Source: Halioglobus sp. (GTDB lineage Bacteria > Pseudomonadota > Gammaproteobacteria > Pseudomonadales > Halieaceae). From it: 64,000 nucleotides of DNA. Where the stretch lies: contig JAGRIE010000008.1 of assembly GCA_020443425.1 (NCBI GenBank), forward strand, positions 1-64,000, written 5' to 3'. The notes below the pieces were generated by a model. It was not told the DNA's origin. It searched no databases and worked only from the letters and a program-made list of their open reading frames with translations. Every line of letters starts with the position of its first letter. The first letter of the stretch is position 1. Positions 1-8,287 of this stretch are shown one piece after another. A program made the position numbers and the translations under genes.

Positions 1-303
1 TTTGCCGGTGGAGCCAATTGCCTTGTTCAAAATGCGCCTGGCAGCCTTCTTGTCACGCTTGGCTGTCAGTAGGAGATCGACGGTGTTGCCTTGCTTGTCG
101 ACAGCGCGATAGAGATATTTCCACCTGCCCTTTACCCTCAGATACGTCTCATCCATACGCCACCGAAGACCCGTGCGGTTTTTGGTGTTACGGAACGCTT
201 GCTCGATACGTGGTGCGTAATGACTTACCCAGCGCTGAATGGTGCTGTGATCAACTTCATAGCCGCGCTCCTGCATCAACTCTTCCAAGTCACGATAGCT
301 GAT
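1..303 (-). mobile_element. IS6-family transposase, internal fragment
   Basis: Read on the minus strand from about 303 to the window edge there is an uninterrupted frame of about 100 residues resembling IS6-family (IS26-like) DDE transposases. It begins ISYRDLEELMQERG and contains the HTH-like stretch VDHSTIQRWV. It also has the first catalytic aspartate in WRMDETYLRVKG and the second in GNTVDLLLTAKRD; the catalytic Glu would lie beyond position 1. Family members normally carry some 25 residues before SYRDLEE. Here the recognisable frame stops at the junction, no start codon or terminal inverted repeat is visible, and the neighbouring CDS runs into the same bases. It is therefore a truncated, probably dead copy, but its other end cannot be seen. 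Confidence 0.8.
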
Positions 304-1102
304 CGAGGTAGGTATCTGTGCCGGGTATTGTCGGGATAAAGGGGGCGGCGTAAGTGATGTCGGCGACCCCGTATGTTTCCAGAAGCGCTGACAGCGATGC
401 CATGAATGACGGCCAGCACTGCGTTGGGTCCGCTTCAAGGAAATGCAGCAGCAAACGACGGCGTTCAAGCCTGTTTTTCGCTACGCGCGGCACATAGGCG
501 GGCACCTCGTCAGGCAGTGGCTGCGGGGCGAAGCAGAGGGACATACCGCAACAGGAATCTGTCAAACTCGTCTCCAGCGCCGATGCCAATCTCCCTGCCA
601 CGCCGCTGGCGATGTCGTCGTTTGTGTACCGTTCATGAAAGTCGATAAAAGTGATTCCCAGCCCTTTGTACGGGTGTTCCAGGGCCAGTTCAGCAGGCAC
701 TCCATCCCGATCGCGAAACGCGCCAAATTCATAGCGGTAGAAGCCGCTACTGATATTGTCCCGCGGCGGGGCCATGCGCTGTTGGGAATGCAGTTGATGC
801 ACCTGTGCAATCGACCACTGCACTGCCTCGTCGTCGCGTTGATCCAGTATCCAGTAGCTTGCCAGGAACGAACCCTTGCTCACATCGTCTACTATCGGCG
901 TCTCTGGCGGGAAGCGAAGCTCCTTGAGCGTGCGTGTCGCAACCCAGCGTCGCCCGGAGAAGAAGTTTTCCCCAATCATGCAGCCGGCGTAAAAGTGATC
1001 GCGTTCGTACCAGCGGTGAAACTGCTTTTCGTAGCCGGCTTTTGGCTCCAGCAACGTGAGAAGAAGACTGCCCAGTTTTATGGGTGGGATATCGCGGCTC
1101 AT
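290..1102 (-). CDS. Hypothetical protein, dimeric alpha/beta-barrel (EthD-like) type
   Basis: A 270-residue protein starting at MSRDIPPIK; an in-frame start 17 codons upstream exists, but AAGGTG lies correctly before the ATG at 1102. The N-terminal part has the pattern EKQFHRWYERDHFYAG followed by GRRWVATR. This recalls the FxxWY...H motif of EthD-like and related ferredoxin-fold dimeric barrels; that is a family-level impression, not an assignment. There is no signal peptide. Its last codons and stop lie against and within the IS6 fragment, so the native C-terminus may have been replaced. It lies about 85 bp downstream of the acetoacetate-decarboxylase-like gene on the same strand, which suggests a two-gene unit for a small-molecule conversion. 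No specific function can be named. Confidence 0.6.
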   Translation of the reverse strand: MSRDIPPIKLGSLLLTLLEPKAGYEKQFHRWYERDHFYAGCMIGENFFSGRRWVATRTLKELRFPPETPIVDDVSKGSFLASYWILDQRDDEAVQWSIAQVHQLHSQQRMAPPRDNISSGFYRYEFGAFRDRDGVPAELALEHPYKGLGITFIDFHERYTNDDIASGVAGRLASALETSLTDSCCGMSLCFAPQPLPDEVPAYVPRVAKNRLERRRLLLHFLEADPTQCWPSFMASLSALLETYGVADITYAAPFIPTIPGTDTYLDQLS

Positions 1103-1188
1103 GGACGGTTCACCTTGTTCTGGAGCCCTGTTATCGGAGAGGGCGCACGGCAAGCTCCCTGCGCGTAACCGCCTGCGAGCGGAAAGCC

Positions 1189-2031
1189 CTAGCTCGAGAA
1201 GGGGGTGCCAATATCGACGCTTTCCGGTTTGCCAAATGTCATCCTTGTGCTTTTGACAGAAACGGTGAACATCGGTTTTTTCGGCAGGCCGAGGGCGCGC
1301 AACTCCTTCGCCAGTGGGTGGCTGTCGCCAATCTGTGGCGCCTCACCGCCCAGTGAAAATGTGAGCCCGGAGCTGTTATTGGTGCCATAGGTCTTCCAGG
1401 CCCTGCCATCGCGCACTGCCAGTGAGGCAGCGCGCTGTTCCTTGGGAGTGGAATTGCCGCCTGTCTTGGCACTGATGGAGTAGACCAGTTCTCCCTCGTC
1501 GATAAAAGTCCCGCGTGCACTGCCGGGGCCGAACTCGATATCCATGCGGCTGACCCATTTTGGAAAGCCCCAGATGAAGCGTCCCGCGTGGGTGGTGAAC
1601 TCCTGGTCTACCGGCATCCTGTAAACAAAGTTGCCCAGGGTGCCGTTGCCCATGCGTTGCAGTGCACCGAAAAACGGAAACGGCTTCTTTTCACCGGGTG
1701 CCAATGCGGGAAAGATAATCGCTCCCTCATTGTAATCTCCGAGATCGTTCTCCTTATAGTCCACCGCCAGTAGTTGCAGGATCGCTTTACCGGGAAAGAG
1801 CTCGACCACGCGGAAACCGGTACCCTCAAGCATTGACTGCGCTGCTTTTGCGTTCACCAGGTAGCCGTTCATCAGCATCGCGGCATCGGATACGACCACT
1901 GGAAACGCGATGTCTTTACCGTCTATGGTGTAGCTGCTCTCTGAGTTCTTCGAGCAGATGTCATTGGTATACCTGTCGCCCTTGTCGCTGTGGACAGGGG
2001 GTTCCTCAAAGATTGCGCCGCTTGCTTTCAT
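1189..2031 (-). CDS. Acetoacetate decarboxylase-like family protein
   Basis: A 280-residue protein of the acetoacetate decarboxylase (ADC) beta-barrel family. The stretch GRFIWGFPKWVSRMDIEF corresponds to the ADC segment carrying the Schiff-base lysine (FPK). The preceding YNEGAIIFPAL matches the conserved YxE region. Classical ADC converts acetoacetate to acetone and CO2. Many family members in marine and actinobacterial genomes act on other beta-keto acids or are uncharacterised, so the substrate is open. No signal peptide is seen, so it is cytoplasmic. A weak AGGT ribosome site precedes the ATG. It is followed on the same strand by the barrel-like protein. Confidence 0.75.
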   Translation of the reverse strand: MKASGAIFEEPPVHSDKGDRYTNDICSKNSESSYTIDGKDIAFPVVVSDAAMLMNGYLVNAKAAQSMLEGTGFRVVELFPGKAILQLLAVDYKENDLGDYNEGAIIFPALAPGEKKPFPFFGALQRMGNGTLGNFVYRMPVDQEFTTHAGRFIWGFPKWVSRMDIEFGPGSARGTFIDEGELVYSISAKTGGNSTPKEQRAASLAVRDGRAWKTYGTNNSSGLTFSLGGEAPQIGDSHPLAKELRALGLPKKPMFTVSVKSTRMTFGKPESVDIGTPFSS

Positions 2032-2061
2032 GGGATGACCTGTAGTGGTTGTAACTGTCTG

Positions 2062-2259
2062 CTAATACGAGCATGTCCGGGGAAGCATAATATGTGTGCT
2101 GCCAATAGTCACCCGTGGACAGCGGTAAGCGCCATGGCCCGTTGAGATAGGCTGCATTGCGCGATGTATTTGGACAGGATGTACTTGCGGGCCCCGTGCC
2201 ATTTGGGTCACATGGTTGCCAATGAATCCGGTGGCACCTGTGATTAGGGTCCTTGACAT
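2062..2259 (-). pseudogene. NAD-dependent epimerase/SDR, 5' remnant
   Basis: The first 17 residues, MSRTLITGATGFIGNHV, are a clear Rossmann TGxxGxxG start of an extended SDR (epimerase/dehydratase). A strong GGAGGA site lies four bases before the ATG. After that the frame becomes low-complexity without SDR features and stops at 65 codons, against about 300 expected. In another minus-strand frame, about 2090-2210, there is a short plausible coding tail containing RKYILSKYIAQCSLSQRAM. This suggests that a deletion joined the epimerase 5' end to the 3' end of a different gene. The epimerase remnant lies 66 bp downstream of the P450, so the P450 operon once had at least one further gene. The fusion origin is an inference. 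Confidence 0.6.
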
Positions 2260-2325
2260 CGAATCCTCCAGTCTGATGGTTAGCTTATGGTCAGGGAAAC
2301 CGCTGATATACCGTCGGCACCGACG

Positions 2326-3669
2326 TCAGGCGACAGGCACCAGTCGTATGGGCAGGTTGTCCTTTGGCTTGGGCATCGGCAGATACTGCATAGCCGGGTC
2401 GTAGCCGGGGCGCAGCTGTATTTCGTGGCTGGTGAGAATGTGGAACAGAAAGATGCGGAACACCATCTGTGCGAAATGCATGCCGATGCATTTATGGGCG
2501 CCGCCACCGAACGGGTGGAACAGGAAGGGGTGCTGTTTGTGTTCTCCGCGCTCAAAGCGTTCGGGGTCAAACTTGTGGGGTTCCGTCCACCAGCCGGGCA
2601 TCACATGGTTGTACGTGATTGCATTCATCAGCAGGGTATCTGCCGGAATCTCCACCCCCGACAGTTCACAGGCGTTGATACTGCGGCGGGGAAACAGCGG
2701 CACCGAAGAGTGCAGTCGCTGGGTCTCGTTGAACAATAGGCTGAAGGAGGGCAGGGCGTCAAAATCATCCTGGCCGATAGCGTCTTTGCCCAGCGCAAGG
2801 GCTTCCTCGCGCAACCGCTGCTGCCACTCGGGGTGGCGACCGAGCTCATAGCAGGCATTCACCAGCGATGCGGTGGTGGTGTCCTGCGCGGCAAACAGCA
2901 GCACCACAAAATTCTCCACAATGTCGTAATCTGAAAAGTAGCTGCCGTTCTCATCCAGTTCGCGGCAGAAGTGAGCGAGGATGTCGCCGTCGTTGTTCTG
3001 GCGTTTCTCAGCGATGAGCTCGCGAATAAATCCAGCAATGTATTTCTTGGCCTGCAGGCTGCGGTGATATTTGAAACCGGGTAGGTTTATTTCAAAGATA
3101 AACGTGAACCCGTCGATGAAATCTTCAAACGCGCGTTTCAGTTTAGCGCTCTCGCTGCCCTGGCCGGTGACGCCGGTGAAGGTTTGCGCGGCAATCTCCA
3201 TCAGCGTCGACCTCGCAACCCCGGCCAGTTCAAACTCCCCGGACCCCAGCAGCGGGCGCAGTGTGTCGATACAAATGGCGTTGATATGCTCCACGTAGCC
3301 GTCCATGCTGGATTTCTTGAACGCTGTCTGCATCAGCCTGCGCTGGAAACGGTGGGCTTCAAAGTCTTTCATGATCAGGCTGCCGCCAATCAGGGACTCA
3401 AAGTGGCCGAGACCCTTGGCGGAGGAGAAGTTTTTCTCGACATCGAGATGCAGGTCGCGCGCATTGTCCGGGCCCAGTGCCAGCACCATGTGAGAGGGGC
3501 CCATGGCGAATCGGGACACCGCGCCATAGCGGTGGAAACGCTCATCGCAGAATTTCAGCGGGTTCGCCCCCAGGCTGAGCGCGTTCCCAATGATAGGCAG
3601 TCCGTAATCGCCGGGTATCTGCCGCAGATCGCGGTTATCCGGACGTTCCAAATAGTGAATGTCTGTCAT
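2326..3669 (-). CDS. Cytochrome P450
   Basis: A 447-residue soluble bacterial P450. It has the I-helix oxygen-activation motif AAQDTTTAS, the K-helix ExxR as ETQR, and the haem loop FGGGAHKCIG with the proximal cysteine near residue 394. The PRR-like region FPRRSINACEL and the spaced HPF before the haem loop resemble the CYP26/CYP120/CYP51-like side of the family. These act on sterol- or terpenoid-like substrates, but the actual substrate is unknown. I chose ATG 3669 (MTDIHYLERP) over an upstream in-frame start 14 codons earlier because CTGGAG precedes it by six bases. No redox partner is adjacent. The only downstream neighbour is the epimerase remnant. Confidence 0.93.
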   Translation of the reverse strand: MTDIHYLERPDNRDLRQIPGDYGLPIIGNALSLGANPLKFCDERFHRYGAVSRFAMGPSHMVLALGPDNARDLHLDVEKNFSSAKGLGHFESLIGGSLIMKDFEAHRFQRRLMQTAFKKSSMDGYVEHINAICIDTLRPLLGSGEFELAGVARSTLMEIAAQTFTGVTGQGSESAKLKRAFEDFIDGFTFIFEINLPGFKYHRSLQAKKYIAGFIRELIAEKRQNNDGDILAHFCRELDENGSYFSDYDIVENFVVLLFAAQDTTTASLVNACYELGRHPEWQQRLREEALALGKDAIGQDDFDALPSFSLLFNETQRLHSSVPLFPRRSINACELSGVEIPADTLLMNAITYNHVMPGWWTEPHKFDPERFERGEHKQHPFLFHPFGGGAHKCIGMHFAQMVFRIFLFHILTSHEIQLRPGYDPAMQYLPMPKPKDNLPIRLVPVA

Positions 3670-3925
3670 CCGATACTCCAGCAACGGGCATGGCCGATTT
3701 CGGTGCGGCAAAACCCGGATGTTACGTTATAGTGCGTACGCTGATATACAGATCGCCGGTGAACGCTCTGTTTCTGATCAGCGCCTAATACGGCAAGGCC
3801 AGTTCCACAGCGGGTTTGATGGGGTGGCTGGCGGCCGGCTTGACTGAACATCCATCCCGATACTGCAGTCTGGGATGCACATCACGCTTGCAGCTTTACG
3901 CCTCATCACAGACTTTATATGCTGC

Positions 3926-3949
3926 GGCATAATACCTGCCAATTTGGCA
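3926..3949 (+). promoter_or_regulatory. Possible promoter with palindromic operator for lipoprotein gene
   Basis: In the 330-bp gap between the divergent P450 and lipoprotein genes, a -10-like CATAAT (3928-3933) has a weak ATCACA 17 bp upstream. Just downstream of it is the perfect 6-1-6 palindrome TGCCAATTTGGCA (3937-3949), a position where a repressor could act. Nothing else in 3670-4001 was recognisable. Confidence 0.3.
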
Positions 3950-4001
3950 TGCAACAGGCGCGGCAATTTTTAGCGCAGACCGAGCATAAAGGAGGCCTGA
4001 A

Positions 4002-5297
4002 ATTATTTCATCAAATAGTAAGCTGATAGCGCTGGTACTTGCCCTGGGAGTCCTGGGCAGCGGTTGCAGTGGTGGGCACTCGCAAACGCTGGAACCAGAG
4101 GGCGACGGGGACAGCGGCCGCAGTCCGGATTCGGCACTCACCGTTCCAGTAGAATATACCTCCGTCATTGGCCAGGTCGTCGGCGACCGGGTCCCCCCCG
4201 TACTGGGCGGCGACAACCAGTGGCACCTGGTCTATGAGCTGATGCTCACCAATGCGCGGCCTGTTCCGGCGAGTATCCATGAAATCCAGGTCCTCGATTA
4301 CCAGGATCACCAACGCGTGCTGCGCACGATAACCGCGACTGAAATCGTCGAGTCGGGCGTGGCTCTGAGTGGGCGCCGCCGCCTGGAACCTGGAATACCC
4401 TCTGCATTCGACGGCGATACCATTCTGGAGCCCAATGAATCCATGGTGATCTTCGTCGAACTCACTTTCGCGACGGAAAGCGAGATTCCCGAGGCAGTGG
4501 TGCATCATTTTTCAGGCGCTGCCGCTACCAACCCCGGGTCAACAAGTCCGAGTCCGGTTGCATACCTGATGGTGCCACTGGCACTGGATGCTGCCGCACT
4601 GCCACTGGCAGGATCGCCTGTGGAAGGAAATGGCTGGGTTGCGATAAACGGTTGTTGTGCGCCGTTCCATGTACACCGCAGTTCACTGCAAACCATCAGT
4701 GGGCGACTTCGGGTGGCGCAGCGCTTTGCCATCGACTGGATGAAGATCGGTGACAACGGAAAGTTGTTCGACGGCGATCCATCGGAGGTCACCAGTTGGC
4801 ACAACTATGGTGAGCCGGTGATGGCGGTTGCCAACGGTACCGTCGTCCAGGTCCTCGATGAGTTGGATGACCAGCCTCCGGGCACGTTGCCCGACCCCCT
4901 GACCATTACGATTGACACGGTTGATGGGAATCATGTCATTCTGGATATTGGCGGAGGTGTGTACGTTTTCTACGCGCATTTGCGCCGCGGTTCTATCAGG
5001 GTGAAAGAGGGCGACACTGTGCAGATGGGTGAAGTGATCGCAGAGTTGGGGAATTCCGGGAATACCAGTGCGCCGCACCTGCACCTCCATTTTATGGACA
5101 GCCCCAGTGCATTGGCCGCCGATGGCATCCCGTTCCAGTTCCTCGGGTTCCAGACCACCGGCCGCATCGACATGGATCAATGGATGTCGGCCGATGAATC
5201 GCTGGATGTGGTGTGGGATCTGCTGCCACCGTACGAGGGTACCCCGGCCGGTCATTTCATGCCGCTGGACATGGATGTGGGAACGTTCAGCCGGTAG
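4002..5297 (+). CDS. M23-like peptidase family lipoprotein, apparent ATT start
   Basis: The frame has a TAA at 3987 followed at once by AGGAGG (3990-3995). It contains no ATG, GTG or TTG until 4242, yet codons from 4002 encode a lipoprotein-like signal (KLIALVLALGVLGSGCSGG). The best-placed start is ATT at 4002, six bases after the Shine-Dalgarno; CTG at 4023 is the alternative. The product is about 431 residues. The C-terminal half resembles LytM/M23 domains, with PVMAVANGTVVQV, YAHLRRGSIRVKEGDTV, GNSGNTSAPHLHLHF. The HLH motif is intact. The first zinc-site motif HxxxD, however, reads RFAID, so the usual histidine is arginine. The protein may be a non-catalytic cell-wall-binding or regulatory M23 homologue at the outer membrane. 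Confidence 0.75.
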   Translation: MISSNSKLIALVLALGVLGSGCSGGHSQTLEPEGDGDSGRSPDSALTVPVEYTSVIGQVVGDRVPPVLGGDNQWHLVYELMLTNARPVPASIHEIQVLDYQDHQRVLRTITATEIVESGVALSGRRRLEPGIPSAFDGDTILEPNESMVIFVELTFATESEIPEAVVHHFSGAAATNPGSTSPSPVAYLMVPLALDAAALPLAGSPVEGNGWVAINGCCAPFHVHRSSLQTISGRLRVAQRFAIDWMKIGDNGKLFDGDPSEVTSWHNYGEPVMAVANGTVVQVLDELDDQPPGTLPDPLTITIDTVDGNHVILDIGGGVYVFYAHLRRGSIRVKEGDTVQMGEVIAELGNSGNTSAPHLHLHFMDSPSALAADGIPFQFLGFQTTGRIDMDQWMSADESLDVVWDLLPPYEGTPAGHFMPLDMDVGTFSR

Positions 5298-5308
5298 CGC
5301 TGGGCTCC

Positions 5309-5364
5309 ACGACGCCGGCGCAGGCGGCAACCCCGTTGCCGGGGAGGCGGGCTGCGGGCGTCGT
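5309..5364. terminator. Possible bidirectional terminator between convergent genes
   Basis: The 69-bp gap between the M23-like lipoprotein and the aldehyde dehydrogenase holds an outer stem ACGACGCC / GGCGTCGT (5309-5316 with 5357-5364). It encloses a second hairpin, GGCAAC-CCC-GTTGCC (5326-5340). There is no U-run, so intrinsic termination is only a possibility. Confidence 0.35.
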
Positions 5365-5366
5365 CG

Positions 5367-6806
5367 CTAGAGTTTCAGTTTGATCATCAGGTTGTACAGC
5401 AGGCGGAATACCTTCCCGTAGGGGGGGTACATCAGCGGTAGTGCCGAGTAACGGAACTGGGAGAAGATCGGCCGCATCTTGCTGAATTCGATAAAGCCCT
5501 CATGCCCGTGGTAATGGCCCATACCGGAGGCACCGACGCCGCCGAAGGGGATGTCGTGCTGCGCCACATGGAAGGAGCAGTCGTTGATGCTGACCCCGCC
5601 GGAAATCGTGTGCTTGACGACCCGGTCTGCCAGGCGCTTGTCGTTACTGAACAGGTACAGTCCCAGCGGTCGGTCCCGTCGGTTGATGTAGTCCAGCACC
5701 TCGTTGATATCGGTATAGGTGCGTACCGGGAACAGAGGGCCGAAAATCTCTTCCTGCATGATAGTCGCGTCATCCGGGGCATCCAGTACCAGATGGGGCG
5801 GGAACAGCCGGGTTGTGGCATTGGGCTGGAAGTCGGGCGCCAGGTTGACCAGTGTGGCGCCTTTCTGCCGGGCGTCTTCCAGGGTGTCCACCAGTCGCGT
5901 ATAGGAGCTGTCATCGATCACCGTGGTGAACTGCCCGTTGTCCAGCTGCGGGTAGCGCCTGGCCATGATGGACTTGGCCGCAGTGACGAAAGCGTCTTTT
6001 TTTGCGGCGGGGATATACAGGTAATCGGGGGCTACACAGGTCTGGCCGGCATTCATGAACTTGGTGAACAGAATGCGGCTGGCGGCCAGCTCCACGTCGA
6101 AGTCATCGGCGATAATCGTCGGGGATTTGCCGCCCAGTTCCAGCGTGACCGGCGTGAGGTTCTCTGCCGCCGCTTTCATCACCGTGCGACCGGTCTCTGC
6201 CGACCCGGTGAAAATAACATGATCAAAGGGCAGGGTGGTGAACTCCGAACCGCGTACCCCGGGCAGCAGTGCCAGCGTGCTTTCGTCAAATTTTTCCTGG
6301 ATCAGTTTGTGCATCAGCGCGCACAGGTTGGCCGAGTTTGCCGCCATTTTGACCATGCAGCGATTGCCCGCTGCCAAGGCGCTGGCCAATGGCCCCATCA
6401 CCAGGAACAGTGGGTAGTTCCAGGGGGCGACCACGCCGACCACCCCTTTGGGCTGTGCCAGTACCCTGTTGCTGGCGCCAGCGAACCAGATGGATACACC
6501 ACGCCGCTGCGGTTTCATCCACTTCTTCAGGCGCTTGCGGCAGTAGCGGAAACCGTCGATGGACAGAAACAGCTCCAGCATCTTGCTCTCCTCAATGGAG
6601 CGGTTGCCGAAGTCCTTGCTGATGGCCTCTGCGATGGCCTCCTGGTTGTCTACCAGAATCTGTTCCAGTTTCAGCAGGTTGTCGCGGCGCTCTTCATAGG
6701 ATGGGTAGGGGTTCTCCAGATAGGCCTGGCGCTGCAACTGCAGGATACGCTGCGCCTCATTCCGGGGTTCGACGGGAAACGCAGTAACTTGTGCCGTTTG
6801 TGCCAT
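5367..6806 (-). CDS. Coniferyl aldehyde dehydrogenase-type ALDH
   Basis: A 479-residue NAD(P)-dependent aldehyde dehydrogenase. The core motifs are present: VAPWNYPLFLVMGPLASAL (ALDH substrate/cofactor loop), FTGSAETGRTVM (nucleotide binding), LELGGKSP with the general-base glutamate, and GQTCVAPDYLYIP with the catalytic cysteine. The C-terminal SGGVSINDCSFHVAQHDIPFGGVGASGMGHYHG is typical of the class 3/coniferyl aldehyde dehydrogenase (CalB) branch. The hydrophobic C-terminus (LPLMYPPYGKVFRLLYNLMIKLKL) is also usual for that branch and may give loose membrane association. The likely role is oxidation of medium-chain or aromatic aldehydes to acids. It is divergent from alaA with a 244-bp intergenic region. 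The substrate is not determined by sequence. Confidence 0.88.
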   Translation of the reverse strand: MAQTAQVTAFPVEPRNEAQRILQLQRQAYLENPYPSYEERRDNLLKLEQILVDNQEAIAEAISKDFGNRSIEESKMLELFLSIDGFRYCRKRLKKWMKPQRRGVSIWFAGASNRVLAQPKGVVGVVAPWNYPLFLVMGPLASALAAGNRCMVKMAANSANLCALMHKLIQEKFDESTLALLPGVRGSEFTTLPFDHVIFTGSAETGRTVMKAAAENLTPVTLELGGKSPTIIADDFDVELAASRILFTKFMNAGQTCVAPDYLYIPAAKKDAFVTAAKSIMARRYPQLDNGQFTTVIDDSSYTRLVDTLEDARQKGATLVNLAPDFQPNATTRLFPPHLVLDAPDDATIMQEEIFGPLFPVRTYTDINEVLDYINRRDRPLGLYLFSNDKRLADRVVKHTISGGVSINDCSFHVAQHDIPFGGVGASGMGHYHGHEGFIEFSKMRPIFSQFRYSALPLMYPPYGKVFRLLYNLMIKLKL

Positions 6807-7050
6807 GATCAGACCTCCACTCGCCTGGTTACCGGGTAAGGTTAAAAGGTAGCATATTCGTCCGGGACTGTGTCTATTTCAGTGCCGGTAAGTTGGCCGG
6901 GCCCCGATGCGCGCAGGCAGCTGATATACCTCATGGCGTCGGGCCGCCAGGCCGGCCCTAAAACCGCTGCAGCGCTGATGATTATCATGGCGCGCGCAGC
7001 CTGTTTGGATACAATGGCGCCCTTGACTAGTCCTGCCTGGAGGCAGCCTC

Positions 7051-8268
7051 ATGAGCGACATCCTCAAATCCCAGAAATTGCATGGCGTGCTCTACGATAT
7101 TCGCGGCCCAGTGCTCGATTACGCCAACCGGCTGGAGGATGAAGGGCACAGAATCATCAAACTGAATATTGGCAATCCCGGCGCATTCGGGTTTGATGCG
7201 CCGGATGAGATTATTCGCGACGTCATCTCCAATATCCGGGAGGGCCAGGGTTACTGTCATTCGAAGGGCCTGTTCGCCGCTCGCAAGGCGATCATGCAGC
7301 GCTATCAGGTTGAGGGCGTCATGGGGGTTGATGTCGAGGACATCATCCTTGGCAATGGTGTCAGTGAGCTGATCGTGATGGCGATGCAGGCGCTGCTGAA
7401 CATCGGCGATGACATGTTGATACCGTCGCCGGATTACCCCCTGTGGACCGCCGCCGTTTCGCTGAGCGGGGGCCGGCCGGTGCACTACCGCTGCGATGAG
7501 GACAACGACTGGCAGCCGGACCTCGACGATATCCGCAGCAAAATCACTCCGAATACCCGCGGCATTGTGGTGATCAACCCCAACAATCCCACCGGTGCGG
7601 TGTACAGCGAAGACACGCTGGCGGAGATCGTCGAGATCGCCCGCCAGCATAAGCTGGTGATCTTTGCCGATGAGATCTACGACCGTATTCTGTACGACGA
7701 TGCCCGGCATGTGCCACTGGCCAGGCTCGCCGCAGACGTGCTGTGCGTCACCTTCAATGGCCTGTCCAAGACCTACCGGATGTCGGGTTTCCGCTCCGGC
7801 TGGATGATGCTCAGCGGTGCCAAGGAACGCGCCAGAAGCTATATTGAGGGGCTTGAAATGCTCGCCTCCATGCGCCTGTGTGCCAATGTGCCGGCCATGC
7901 TGGCGGTGCAGACTGCGCTGGGCGGTTACCAGAGCATCAATGACCTGATTCTTCCCGGTGGCAGGCTCAAGGAGCAGCGTGACCTCGCGCATGAACTGAT
8001 TACTGCAATTCCCGGCGTGAGCTGCGTCCTGCCAAGGGCGGCGATGTACCTGTTCGTGAAGCTTGACCCGCAAATGTACCCGATAGCGGACGACCAGGAC
8101 CTGGTGCTGCAGTTGCTGAAGGAGGAGCATCTGCTGCTGGTGCAGGGCTCGGCGTTCAACTGGATCGACAAGCAGCACTTCAGGATTGTGTTTCTGCCGG
8201 ATCGGAACCAGTTGATCGACGCGATAGAGCGCCTCAGCCGTTTCCTGGAGCGCTTGCGGGCGCAGTAG
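7051..8268 (+). CDS. alaA: Alanine/valine aminotransferase AlaA-type
   Basis: A 405-residue fold-type I PLP aminotransferase, full length for the AlaA (YfbQ) family. It has the family N-terminus SQKLHGVLYDIRGPVLDYANRLEDEG. Also visible are LNIGNPGAFGF, the cofactor-binding INPNNPTGAVY and FADEIYDRILYDD, and the PLP-lysine segment TFNGLSKTYRMSGFRSGW. The reaction is pyruvate + glutamate to alanine + 2-oxoglutarate in the cytoplasm. The gene appears monocistronic: the next gene is convergent 19 bp after its stop. The 244-bp upstream region contains a TACAAT -10-like box at 7010-7015 but no good -35. Confidence 0.92.
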   Translation: MSDILKSQKLHGVLYDIRGPVLDYANRLEDEGHRIIKLNIGNPGAFGFDAPDEIIRDVISNIREGQGYCHSKGLFAARKAIMQRYQVEGVMGVDVEDIILGNGVSELIVMAMQALLNIGDDMLIPSPDYPLWTAAVSLSGGRPVHYRCDEDNDWQPDLDDIRSKITPNTRGIVVINPNNPTGAVYSEDTLAEIVEIARQHKLVIFADEIYDRILYDDARHVPLARLAADVLCVTFNGLSKTYRMSGFRSGWMMLSGAKERARSYIEGLEMLASMRLCANVPAMLAVQTALGGYQSINDLILPGGRLKEQRDLAHELITAIPGVSCVLPRAAMYLFVKLDPQMYPIADDQDLVLQLLKEEHLLLVQGSAFNWIDKQHFRIVFLPDRNQLIDAIERLSRFLERLRAQ

Positions 8269-8287
8269 GCGGTTGCGGTGTGGGGCG

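Noticed and set aside
5502-6839. 445-codon plus-strand open frame inside the aldehyde dehydrogenase
   Set aside because: Shadow of the ALDH coding frame; low-complexity, no motifs.
6973-6994. Fur box between aldh and alaA (TGATGATTATCA)
   Set aside because: Match is short and imperfect, and no iron-related gene is controlled from here.
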